A DNA stretch of 64,000 bases, taken from assembly GCF_026898095.1 (NCBI RefSeq), contig NZ_CP114015.1, forward strand, positions 1,550,001 to 1,614,000, given 5' to 3'. Under the pieces are notes generated by a model. It saw only the letters and a list, made by a program, of their open reading frames with translations. It was not told where the DNA came from and ran no database searches. Positions within the stretch are counted from its first letter, which is position 1. The number at the start of each line of letters is the position of its first letter. The translations under genes and the position numbers were made by a program. Shown piece after piece: positions 39,199-48,150 of this stretch. This DNA comes from Arthrobacter sp. ATA002 (GTDB lineage Bacteria; Actinomycetota; Actinomycetes; Actinomycetales; Micrococcaceae).

Positions 39199-39318
39199 AT
39201 GGCTGAATCGACCAGCCAATTGTCCTAGAGTGGAGCATGGGTGACTGGCAGCAGTCCGTCCCGCACGGGACGGATGCCGGCACTGTTGGAACGATGGACC
39301 ATTTAAGGGGACTGAATT

Positions 39319-40609
39319 ATGGCTCGCATTGGTGAGAGCACCGATCTGCTCAAGTGCTCTTTCTGTGGAAAAGCCAGAAACAGGTCCGCAAGCTCATTGC
39401 CGGCCCCGGAGTCTACATCTGCGACGAGTGCATTGACCTGTGCAACGAGATCATCGAAGAGGAACTCTCCGAGGTGGCGGATCTGGGGACGTTTGAGCTT
39501 CCCAAGCCGCGGGAGATCTTTGATTCCCTGCAGGAATACGTGATTGGACAGGAACCCGCCAAGCGTTCCCTCGCCGTCGCCGTCTATAACCACTACAAGC
39601 GCATCCAGGCCGGGCACGCCCCACGCAACACCGGAAACCTCTCGGACGCCGTCGTCTCCGACGAAGTGGAAATCGGCAAGTCCAACATCCTGCTGATCGG
39701 ACCCACGGGCTGCGGAAAGACGTACCTGGCTCAGACTCTGGCGCGCCGCCTGAACGTTCCCTTTGCCGTAGCCGATGCCACTGCGCTCACCGAGGCCGGC
39801 TATGTCGGCGAAGATGTTGAGAATATCCTGCTCAAGCTCATCCAGGCCGCAGACTATGACGTCAAGAAGGCCGAGCAGGGCATCATTTACATTGACGAGA
39901 TCGATAAGATCTCGCGCAAGAGCGAAAACCCGTCCATCACCCGTGACGTCTCCGGGGAGGGCGTGCAGCAGGCGCTGCTGAAGATCCTGGAAGGCACGGT
40001 GGCGTCCGTGCCGCCGCAGGGCGGCCGCAAGCACCCGCATCAGGAATTCATCCAGATCGACACCACCAATGTGCTGTTCATCGTTGCCGGCGCCTTTGCG
40101 GGGCTGGAGGAAATCATTGGCTCCCGGTCCGGCCGGAAGGGCATCGGATTCGGGGCACCCCTGAACGAAAGCGCCAAGGAAGCGGATTCCTACGCGGATG
40201 TCATGCCGGAGGACCTGCTGAAGTTTGGCCTGATTCCGGAATTTATCGGCCGCCTGCCCGTTATCACCACGGTCTCGAGCCTGGACCGGACCGCCCTGAT
40301 CCGGATCCTCACCGAGCCCAAAAATGCCCTGGTCAAGCAGTTCCAGAAGATGTTCCAGCTCGACGGCGTCGAGCTCACCTTGAGCCTGCGGCCCTGGACG
40401 CCATTGCCGACGCCGCGCTGTCCCGCGGAACCGGCGCCCGCGGCCTGCGCGCCATCCTCGAAGAAGTGCTGCTGCCGGTCATGTTCGACCTGCCCAGCCG
40501 CGACGACGTCGCCACCGTGGTCATCACTGCCGACGTCGTCACGCAAAAGGCCGAACCCACGCTGATCTCCCAGGCTGTGGCCGCCAAGCGGCGGAACAAA
40601 TCGGCCTAG
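39319..40609 (+). CDS. clpX: ATP-dependent Clp protease ATPase subunit ClpX, frame broken twice
   Basis: About 430 residues across two single-base losses (near 39376 in an A run and near 40382). The N-terminal zinc domain has [13 protein letters not shown] and [10 protein letters not shown]. The AAA+ core has Walker [20 protein letters not shown] as Walker B, and RKGIGFG and the pore motif region. The C-terminus is [20 protein letters not shown] and ends RRNKSA. It unfolds substrates for ClpP1P2. The breaks in this conserved gene, both losses, argue for sequencing error. Confidence 0.95.
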
Positions 40610-40692
40610 ACAGCGGTTGGCACCGGTAACTGCGGCTTGCTCCGGCAAGCCTGCCGTGCGTACTGATTCGCATAACCTCGAAGGAGTTTGCC

Positions 40693-41310
40693 TTGACCTC
40701 ACCTGACACTGCGGCGAAAGCCGATTTCTGGTTTGACCCGATGTGCCCGTTCGCCTGGGTCACGTCCCGCTGGATGGACGAAGTCGAGACGGTGCGCGAC
40801 GTCAGCACCGCATGGCATGTGATGAGCCTGTCCGTCCTGAATGAAGGGCGTGACCTGCCCGAGGCTTACCAGGAACGCATGAAGGCTGCCTGGGATCCGG
40901 TCCGCGTCATCATTGCCGCCGCCGAACTGCATGGCGACGAGTACATCAAGAAGCTGTACGACGCGATGGGTACACGCATCCATATTGATGGTTACGAGGA
41001 TTTCAATGTCGTCATCCGTGAGGCTCTCGACGAAGTAGGGCTGCCGGCAGATCTGGCCCAGTACGCTGACAGCGGCGAGTACGACACCCCGCTGCGGGCC
41101 TCCCACCAGGAAGGCATTTCCAAGGTGGGCGACGACGTCGGAACCCCCGTGGTTGCCTTCAACGGCACCGCGTTCTTTGGTCCGGTGCTGACCCGGATTC
41201 CGCGCGGTGAAGAAGCGGGCCGCATGTTCGACGGCGCACTGATGCTGGCCTCGAACCCCGCCTTCTTCGAGATCAAGCGCAGCCGCACGGAGAGCCCGCA
41301 GTTCGACTAA
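40693..41310 (+). CDS. DsbA-family mycothiol-dependent nitroreductase-like protein (Rv2466c type)
   Basis: A 205-residue thioredoxin-fold protein with a helical insertion. The active site is [15 protein letters not shown], so the CPxC of Rv2466c is CPFA here and only one Cys remains. The cis-Pro loop is [17 protein letters not shown]. Family members use mycothiol to reduce disulfides or nitro compounds in oxidative stress. It starts at TTG 40693 with AAGGAG 6 nt before it. It follows clpX by 83 nt and ends at a strong bidirectional terminator. Confidence 0.85.
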   Translation: MTSPDTAAKADFWFDPMCPFAWVTSRWMDEVETVRDVSTAWHVMSLSVLNEGRDLPEAYQERMKAAWDPVRVIIAAAELHGDEYIKKLYDAMGTRIHIDGYEDFNVVIREALDEVGLPADLAQYADSGEYDTPLRASHQEGISKVGDDVGTPVVAFNGTAFFGPVLTRIPRGEEAGRMFDGALMLASNPAFFEIKRSRTESPQFD

Positions 41311-41326
41311 CTGCTGTGCTTCCAGC

Positions 41327-41373
41327 AAACAGAACGCCCGGCCGGAAATTTCCGGCCGGGCGTTCTGTTTTAT
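41327..41373. terminator. Bidirectional terminator, perfect 44-bp palindrome
   Basis: Arms 41327-41348 and 41349-41370 are perfectly complementary over 22 bp with no unpaired loop. The ends are AAACAG and CTGTTTTAT. It serves the convergent reductase and valS genes. Confidence 0.92.
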
Positions 41374-41385
41374 TCGGTGCTGGGC

Positions 41386-44027
41386 CTACTGGGCCGCAGG
41401 AGCCGGGTCCACCGGCGCCAGCTCGACGTCGGACACGGCCAGTTCGCCGTCACCGGTTGCGAGGGCGAGGTCACGCACGTTGCCGGCAGCCTTGAGATCG
41501 GCCAGTCCGGCCTGCAACTGGGCCACCTGTGCAGCGGATGCGGTGACCGTGGCCTTGAGGACCTCGGTGCGCTGCTTGACCTTGGCTTCGGACTTGGCCT
41601 TGCGGATCCCGCCCAGGGCGGTGGCCACGGTGGCGAGGATGCCGGCGTCGGCCGTCGCCACTGCGGAGGACAGGGCGTCAACGTTCGGCCACGGGGCGCG
41701 GTGCACCGAGCCGTGACGCCACCAGCCCCAGACCTCTTCGGTGGCGAAGGGAAGGAACGGCGCGAACAGGCGCAGCAGGGCGTCCATCGTGGTGGCCAGG
41801 GTGGCCAGCACCGAAGCCTGCTCCTCTTCGCCGGCGGCACCGTAGGCGCGGTCCTTGATCAGCTCCACATAGTCATCCGTAAAGGACCAGAAGAAGGACT
41901 CGGTCAGCTGCAGGGCCTTGGCATAGTCGTAGCGGTCAAACGCCGCGGTGGAGGCGCTGACCACTTCGGCCAGCTGCTTCAGCAGGGCGGAGTCCAGGGC
42001 GTTGGTGATCACCGAAGTGTCAGCCGTGACCACGTTCTTCTCGGTGGCGCCCAGGTTCAGCACGAACTTGGAGGCGTTGAGCAGTTTGATGGCCAGCCGG
42101 CGGCCAATCTTCATCTGCGCAATCTCGTAGGCCGTATCGGCACCCAGCTTGGCGGACGCCGCCCAGTAGCGCACGGCGTCGGACCCGTAGTCGTTGAGCA
42201 CGTCGGTGGGAACCACCACGTTGCCCTTGGACTTGGACATCTTCTTGCGGTCCGGATCCAGGATCCAGCCCGAGATGGCCGCGTGCTTCCACGGCGCCGC
42301 GTGGTTCAGCGCATCGGCGCGCACCACGGAGGAGAACAGCCAGGTGCGGATGATGTCGTGGCCCTGCGGACGCAGGTCAAACGGAAAGACCTTGCTGAAC
42401 AGGTCCTCGTCCCGGCTCCAGCCGCCCACGATCTGCGGGGTCAGGGAGGAGGTGGCCCAGGTGTCCAGGACATCGGCATCGCCCACAAATCCGCCGGGTG
42501 AGTTGCGCTGGGACTCCTCGTAGCCCGGAGCCGGCTCGGCCGCCGGGTCAACGGGCAGCTGCTCCGAGGACGGCAGCACGGGGTTGTCGTAGTCCGGGTT
42601 GCCGGAGGCATCCAGCGGATACCAGACGGGAACCGGCACGCCGAAGAAACGCTGGCGGGAGACCAGCCAGTCGCCGTTGAGCCCTTCGATCCAGTTTTCG
42701 TACCGTGAGCGCATGAACGCGGGGTGGAAGTCGATTTCCTTGCCGCGGGCAATCAGGGCTGCGCGGCGGTCCTCGTCACGCCCGCCGTTGCGGATGTACC
42801 ACTGGCGGCTGGTGACAACCTCAAGCGGCTTGTCGCCCTTTTCGAAGAAGTTCACCGGGTGGGTGATCTTCTTGGGCTCACCCTCCAGGTCACCGCTGGC
42901 GCGCAGCATCTCGACCACGGCTTCCTTGGCGCTGAAGACCGTCTTGGCGGCCACGGCGGCGTAGTTTTCGCGTCCCGTGTCCGTGGTGATCCACTCGGGT
43001 GTGTCGGCCAGCAGGCGGCCGTCACGGCCGACGACGGCGCGGGTGGGCAGGTTCAGCTCGCGCCACCAGGTGACGTCGGTCTGGTCGCCGAAGGTGCAGA
43101 TCATGGCGATGCCCGAACCCTTGTCCGGCTTGGCCAGCGGATGCGCGCGCACCTCAAGTTCGACGTCGAACAGCGGGGAAGTGACCGTGGTGCCGAACAG
43201 GCGCTGGTAGCGCTCGTCGTCGGGATGTGCCACCAGAGCCACACAGGCCGGGAGCAGCTCGGGACGGGTGGTCTCGATGAAGACCTTCTCGCCGTCGGGC
43301 GCATGGAAGCTGATGCGGTGGTAGGCGCCGGGCTGTTCGCGGTCCTCCACCTCGGCCTGGGCCACGGCGGTGCGGAAGGTGACGTCCCACAGGGTGGGGG
43401 CCTCGGACATGTAGGCGTCCCCGGCCCTGAGGTTGTCCAGGAAGGCGCGCTGGCTGACGGCGCGGGAGTTGTCATCGATGGTGCGGTAGGTGCGGGTCCA
43501 GTCCACGGACAGGCCGAGCGTGGAGAAGAGGTCCTCGAAGACCTTCTCGTCCTCCACTGCCAGCTCTTCGCACAGCTCAATGAAGTTCCGGCGCGAGATC
43601 ACGTCGAAATCGCGCTGGTTCTTCGGCGCGGTTGCCGGCGGCCGGTAGTCCGGATCGTACGGCTTGGTGGGATCACAGCGAACGCCGTAGTAGTTCTGCA
43701 CCCGGCGTTCGGTGGGAAGGCCGTTGTCGTCCCAGCCCATCGGGTAGAACACGTTCTTGCCGGTCATGCGCTGGTAGCGGGCCATGACGTCGGTCTGCGT
43801 GTAGGAGAACATGTGCCCCACGTGCAGTGAGCCGGAGGCCGTGGGCGGGGAGTGTCGATCGAGTAGACGTCCCCGCGGACCGTGTCTTCGTTGAACGCGT
43901 ACGTTCCCTCGTCGCGCCAGCGGCGGCTCAGTGTTGCTTCCAGCCCCTCAAGGGCGGGCTTGTCGGGGACGGATACGGTCTTGGGTTCATTGTCGGGCGT
44001 GTCTGTGCCCGGAAAGTTTTCAGCCAT
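41386..44027 (-). CDS. valS: Valyl-tRNA synthetase, frame broken once
   Basis: About 880 residues across one lost C near 43849, just before the class I signature [16 protein letters not shown]. It charges tRNA-Val in the cytoplasm. [14 protein letters not shown] is the second signature. [20 protein letters not shown] and the editing domain ([20 protein letters not shown]) are typical of the archaeal/actinobacterial short ValRS. The start at 44027 ([19 protein letters not shown]) is supported by the following [14 protein letters not shown]. An essential single-copy enzyme, so the break is almost certainly artefactual. Confidence 0.95.
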
Positions 44028-44136
44028 GGTCCCATTCTTCCACGCGGGCGGTATGGCCTGCGGCACTGTTGCGCCCGCCGGCGGAGGTCCCGGGAGACCC
44101 TGTCCCGTTCCGTGCGCCGGCCGTAGCATCCGGGGT

Positions 44137-44514
44137 ATGGCAAAGCTCCAGGAGAACCCGGAATCGATCCGCATCCGCCGCATCTATGCAGCGCCCGACG
44201 GCGGTTACCGGGTCCTGGTGGACCGGCTGTGGCCGCGCGGGGTTTTCAGGGCCAGTGCTGAACTCGACGAGTGGCTCAAGGAACTCGCACCCAGCCCGGA
44301 GCTGCGCAAGTGGTTCGGACACCGGGAAGACCGCTGGACCGGCTTCCGGGAACGGTACCGGGAGGAGCTTGCCGCCAACCCGGCGGTTCCGAACTTTTCC
44401 CGGGACTGTGCCTCCCGGCCGGACACCGTGCTGCTCTACGGGGCGCGCTCGGCGACGGAGAATGAAGCCGTGGTGCTGCGGGAGTACCTCTTGGAACCCG
44501 GCCGCCGGCCCTGA
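44137..44514 (+). CDS. DUF488-family protein
   Basis: A 125-residue protein with the DUF488 pattern: IRIRRIYAAPDGGYRVLVDR-LWPRGV near the N-terminus, then WLKELAPSPELRKWFGH and a C-terminal TVLLYGARSATENEAVVL. It resembles the YeaO branch. Biochemical function is unknown. It is read away from valS and is followed by a Nudix gene on the same strand 39 nt later. Confidence 0.88.
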   Translation: MAKLQENPESIRIRRIYAAPDGGYRVLVDRLWPRGVFRASAELDEWLKELAPSPELRKWFGHREDRWTGFRERYREELAANPAVPNFSRDCASRPDTVLLYGARSATENEAVVLREYLLEPGRRP

Positions 44515-44553
44515 CAACCGGGTTTACACCGACTGGTGCGGGAAGATGGCAGG

Positions 44554-45111
44554 ATGCCTCTTGAAAACCTGCTCACCAGCCTCAGGGCACTTCCCGAATC
44601 GGAACAGCGGAACGAGTATCTGCGGTTCCTGGACGAGTTCGGTGCCGCCGCCCTGCAGCGGGACGGCGGCCCGGAACACGTCACGGGGTCCTGTTTCGTG
44701 TTTTCACCCGGCTTCGACCGTGTCCTCCTGTGTTTCCACCGAAAGGGGCAGTTCTGGGTGCAGTTTGGCGGGCATCTTGAGCCAAAGGACGCGACGGTGG
44801 CGGAAGCCGCCCAGCGGGAGGCCCGGGAGGAGTCCGGAATCGGCGGGCTGATCCTGCTGTTCCCGGACTCTTTTCCCGTGCTCATGGATCTTGACCGGCA
44901 CCAGCTGGCCGGGGGATTCTCCTGTTCCGCCCACTGGGATGTGGGCTACGCCGCTGTGGTTAGCCCGGATGCCGGGGTCTCCGTAAGCGATGAAAGCGAG
45001 GACGTCCGCTGGTTCCCGGTCGATGACCTCCCCGCCCGGGTCCCGGCAGGCTTCGGTTCCAGGCTGGAGCATGTCCGGCGCAGGGCAATGTCGCTGCCGG
45101 CCGCGCTGTAA
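44554..45111 (+). CDS. NUDIX hydrolase
   Basis: A 185-residue pyrophosphohydrolase. The Nudix box GHLEPKDATVAEAAQREARE-ESGI fits Gx5Ex7REUxEExGU. An N-terminal helical extension of about 45 residues (LENLLTSLRALPESEQRNEY) precedes it, and DVRWFPVDDLPARVP closes the fold. The ATG at 44554 has GGAAG 8 nt upstream; a GTG at 44536 is possible. The substrate is unknown. Confidence 0.9.
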   Translation: MPLENLLTSLRALPESEQRNEYLRFLDEFGAAALQRDGGPEHVTGSCFVFSPGFDRVLLCFHRKGQFWVQFGGHLEPKDATVAEAAQREAREESGIGGLILLFPDSFPVLMDLDRHQLAGGFSCSAHWDVGYAAVVSPDAGVSVSDESEDVRWFPVDDLPARVPAGFGSRLEHVRRRAMSLPAAL

Positions 45112-45144
45112 GCCCCGCCGGGTTCGTAGCCATCATGCATCCGG

Positions 45145-45366
45145 CTACGAAAGCCCTGTGGCTCTGAAGGCATATGGGCTGGTAATGAGCATGACAAATG
45201 CAACCAATACTGCCCCTCCTCCGACAAATGACAGCGTCAGGTATGACTTATCCCGGGCCGTAACCTGTCCTTTTGGCAGCGGTGGACGCCTCCTCCAGTA
45301 GAACGCAGCCGGCAGTTGAGCCAGCGCTCCAATAAGCATCAGGGGAAGATAAACGCTGGGCGGCAT
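45145..45366 (-). CDS. Small two-helix membrane protein, unknown
   Basis: 73 residues from the ATG at 45366, preceded by GGAG at 6 nt. Two membrane segments are visible (SVYLPLMLIGALAQLPAAFY and LSFVGGGAVLVAFVMLITSP), separated by a basic loop (WRRRPPLPKGQVTARDKSY). No family recognised. The region around it is AT-richer than its neighbours. A longer frame to 45462 is Cys/His-rich and unlikely. Confidence 0.6.
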   Translation of the reverse strand: MPPSVYLPLMLIGALAQLPAAFYWRRRPPLPKGQVTARDKSYLTLSFVGGGAVLVAFVMLITSPYAFRATGLS

Positions 45367-45508
45367 TGTTGCTCCAAGCAGAATAAGAGGTACTCGACAG
45401 TGGCAATGATTCGACACTGTATCTGCCGCTACATTTCCGGTGTCGCCGCAACACCGCAACACCGCAATATAGAAGCGCTGCCGGAAGGGAAGTCGCTAGG
45501 GTGGTGCC

Positions 45509-46261
45509 ATGACCCCTAAGCGCGCAGTAGTCACCGGAGCAAGTTCAGGCATTGGAGCAGCGGCCGTACGTGCCCTGCGAAACTCAGGCTGGGACGTGGT
45601 GGCCGTGGCCCGCCGCGGGGACAGGCTTGAGGCCCTCGCCGCGGAGACCGGCGCGCAGGCAGTTACCGCCGACGTGACGGACAGTGAATCCGTGGCCCGG
45701 ATGGCCGAACAGGTGCTGGCCACCGGGGGAGTGGACGCCGTCATCAACAATGCCGGCGGCGCCTGGGGTGTGGACTCCGTGGCAACGGGCAAACTCGTCG
45801 ACTGGGAAGCCATGTACAACGTGAACGTGCTGGGCGCGCTCCGCGTCACCCAGGCCTTCCTGCCCGCGCTGCGTGCTTCCGGCCAAGGGTCAGTGCTGAT
45901 GCTGACCTCCACCGCGGCGCTCGCATCCTATGAAGGCGGCGGCGGGTACTGTGCGGCGAAGTCCGCTGAGCAGGCGCTCGCCGAAACCCTGCGCCTTGAG
46001 GAAGCGGAAAACAACGTCCGCGTGATCGAAATCCTGCCCGGCATGGTCAAGACCGAGGAGTTCTCACTGAACCGGCTCGGTGACAAGGAGGCGGCGGAAA
46101 AGGTCTATGCCGGAGTGGAGAAACCGCTCACCGCAGAGGACGTTGCCGACGTCATGGCCTACTCGCTGAACCTTCCGCACCACATCAACCTGGACAAGGT
46201 GGTGCTGCGCCCGCTCGCCCAAGCGGCCAACCATAAGGTCATCCGCCGGCCGCAGGGCTAA
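45509..46261 (+). CDS. SDR-family NAD(P)-dependent oxidoreductase
   Basis: A 250-residue classical short-chain dehydrogenase. The cofactor motif is TGASSGIGAAAVRAL, then NNAGGAW, the catalytic Ser in MLTSTAALASYEG and the YCAAK catalytic Tyr/Lys. It resembles YdfG-type serine/3-hydroxyacid dehydrogenases. The last 23 bases overlap the end of the convergent M23 gene, which is unusual but small. Confidence 0.92.
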   Translation: MTPKRAVVTGASSGIGAAAVRALRNSGWDVVAVARRGDRLEALAAETGAQAVTADVTDSESVARMAEQVLATGGVDAVINNAGGAWGVDSVATGKLVDWEAMYNVNVLGALRVTQAFLPALRASGQGSVLMLTSTAALASYEGGGGYCAAKSAEQALAETLRLEEAENNVRVIEILPGMVKTEEFSLNRLGDKEAAEKVYAGVEKPLTAEDVADVMAYSLNLPHHINLDKVVLRPLAQAANHKVIRRPQG

Positions 46262-47132
46262 GTCCTTCACACCTCCAGAACGTCTCCCTTGCCGGCAGGG
46301 CCGCGTGCCCGCCGCTGCGGCAGAAAACGAGGGGAAGTCCCAGGGCAAAAGTTGGGCTGGGCCGGTCCATGGCCTGGAGATGAAGGTGCGGTTCGGAGGA
46401 AGCCCCGCTGTTGCCGCAGCGGGCAATCAGGGTGTCCGGCTCCACCCGGTCTCCGGGCCGGACACGGGCGCTGCCCTGCTTTAGGTGGGCGTAGGCAATG
46501 AATCCGCCGTCGTCGGGAGCGATGACGATGAGGTTTCCGAAAACATGCCGTGAGCCCAGCATGCCGCGGGCGAGGTTCTCGATGAAGAGGGCCGGCAGTG
46601 CGCTCCAGGAGTTTCTGCTGCGGTGGTCAGGCGCAGTGTCCCTGGCCAGGACGACGGTGCCGCTGGTTCCTGCCGTCAGGGGTTGCCCGAAGGTGGGAAA
46701 GTCAGCTGCCGGGCGGAATCCTCCGGTGAGCGCAAATGAATGGGGTTCAGGGCCCGCGGCGAGCAGGTCGATGGCCCAGGTCTGCCCGAACAGGTGCGTA
46801 CCGTGGCTGGGTACGGAGGTGCTGGGGGAGCTCACCGCCGTCCAGGCACCGGAGACCGGAGGCGCCATGATGACCGGCGGCCGCTCCTTGCCCCGCAGTG
46901 TGCGCTGCAGAACGAGCATCAGGATGGTCAGAAGAAGAACCGCCAGTCCGGTCAGATCCCGGGCCAGGCTCAGCGCCGGCGAAACGTCCGGCAGCGCCTG
47001 CCAGCCGATGGCTGTCACGGCCAGGGCAATCGTCGCGGCAGTGACCGGCCAGCGCAGAACGGCAGCAACTCTCGCCGCGCGGCCGGCTGCAGAGATCTCG
47101 TAGGAGACCGGGTGTGTTGACGCCGCCGTCAT
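46239..47132 (-). CDS. Membrane-anchored M23-type peptidase
   Basis: A 297-residue protein. Two N-terminal membrane segments (residues about 25-45 and 57-78, e.g. LTGLAVLLLTILMLVL) precede an extracytoplasmic M23 peptidase fold: SHGTHLFGQTWAIDLL (His and Asp ligands), NLIVIAPDDGGFIAYAHL and the catalytic EPHLHLQAMD. Such enzymes cut peptidoglycan cross-links; catalytic competence is plausible because H..D and HxH are present. It overlaps the upstream ArsR gene by 4 nt, so it is probably regulated by it. Confidence 0.85.
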   Translation of the reverse strand: MTAASTHPVSYEISAAGRAARVAAVLRWPVTAATIALAVTAIGWQALPDVSPALSLARDLTGLAVLLLTILMLVLQRTLRGKERPPVIMAPPVSGAWTAVSSPSTSVPSHGTHLFGQTWAIDLLAAGPEPHSFALTGGFRPAADFPTFGQPLTAGTSGTVVLARDTAPDHRSRNSWSALPALFIENLARGMLGSRHVFGNLIVIAPDDGGFIAYAHLKQGSARVRPGDRVEPDTLIARCGNSGASSEPHLHLQAMDRPSPTFALGLPLVFCRSGGHAALPARETFWRCEGLSPAAGG

Positions 47133-47647
47133 CGGGTGGCCGCCACGAGGATGGTCAGCAAGGGGACAACCCGGGCGGCGGGTACTTCGTAGTGGCCCCG
47201 TCCCGCGCTCTGCAGCCAGCCGGCGGCTGCGAGCTGGCGCAGGTGGTGATGGAGCTGCCCGGTAGTTCCAAGGTCCGGCAAATCCGCCAGCTCAGCGGTG
47301 GAACCGTGTCCCCGGACAACGGCTTGAACGATGGCAAGGCGCACCGGGTGTGCCAGTGCGCTGATGGTGTCCGACAAGTCCGGCCAGTCAGTGTCAATCA
47401 AGGCGGCGGCCGATGCGCTCTGCTGCCAGTCATATGTTTCTCCGGTGGGCAGGGCGACGGCGCCGACGAGCATGACGTCTCCGGAGTCATCGACCAATTG
47501 CGCCCGGAGGCCTTCGAGCGCCCAGAATTTTGCCGATGTCCGAGCGGAAGTCCCGGAGACCTCCGGGTTCCGGTTTACGGGTTCAGGACTCTCCAGAAGC
47601 GTGAGGATCCGGTCAATCTTCTCTTCCAACGCCTTCGTTTCCGTCAT
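47129..47647 (-). CDS. ArsR-type winged-helix regulator coupled to M23 peptidase
   Basis: 172 residues from the ATG at 47647. The N-terminal 75 residues have a short coiled helix (TKALEEKIDRILTLLES) and no clear family. The C-terminal winged helix is LSDTISALAHPVRLAIVQAV, then LADLPDLGTTGQLHHHLRQL. It lacks an obvious metal site. The stop overlaps the M23 start by 4 nt. A TACGG/CCGTA inverted repeat 12 nt before the start suggests autoregulation. Confidence 0.82.
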   Translation of the reverse strand: MTETKALEEKIDRILTLLESPEPVNRNPEVSGTSARTSAKFWALEGLRAQLVDDSGDVMLVGAVALPTGETYDWQQSASAAALIDTDWPDLSDTISALAHPVRLAIVQAVVRGHGSTAELADLPDLGTTGQLHHHLRQLAAAGWLQSAGRGHYEVPAARVVPLLTILVAATR

Positions 47648-47658
47648 TCCATGGATAG

Positions 47659-47672
47659 TACGGTATTCCGTA
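47659..47672. promoter_or_regulatory. Inverted repeat, candidate operator of the ArsR-type gene
   Basis: TACGGTATTCCGTA has perfect 5-bp arms around TATT, 12 nt upstream of the regulator start in an AT-richer stretch. It suggests autorepression, not proven. Confidence 0.45.
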
Positions 47673-47859
47673 TTTATTCGTCCAGACCAGTTCTCGACTT
47701 GGCTTGGGATGCGGGTCCTTTTACGGATCATCCTGACCACCACCCCGCTACTAGGTTAAAAAAATCCGTAGCAAATGTTCTCTTCAACCCGCCCGCACCC
47801 GGGCTGATGCCACGCCGCCCTGCGGGACTTCGACAACCCCGGAACCGTGGCCTAAACTG

Positions 47860-48110
47860 GCGGAAGCAGCTTTGACCCGGCCATCACCGGTGAGCTTCCG
47901 GAAGAACAGCCCCAAACTATTCAGCACAAGGGCCCAGTAGAACCGGACGGGTAAGCCCGTCACAGCAGTCAACGAGCGGCAGCCGGCTCGGCGGCGCAGA
48001 GCACTGCAGACTCCTGCAGGGCCCGGCACCGGCGACGACGGCGGCAAGCGAGGTGGTACCGCGGATCACCGCAGGCTTTGTGCCGGCAGCGATTCCGCCC
48101 TCGCATCCTG
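47860..48110 (+). promoter_or_regulatory. ileS T-box riboswitch (actinobacterial translational type)
   Basis: The 5' part folds around GACCCGGCCATCACCGG, with a likely isoleucine specifier ATC at 47883-47885, followed by TGAGCTTCCGGAAGAAC as in actinobacterial ileS leaders. The T-box GTGGTACCGCGG at 48053-48064 is intact and offers TGGT for pairing with the uncharged tRNA acceptor. No terminator follows; the 3' end CCGCCCTCGCATCCTG is close to the start codon, consistent with control of ribosome access. Confidence 0.88.
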
Positions 48111-48150
48111 TAATTCATCAGAACTACTTGCCGCTATCAGGATGACGAAT

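Noticed and set aside
47784-48047. Short minus-strand frame in the ileS leader
   Set aside because: Lies across the T-box structure and has no recognisable protein features.
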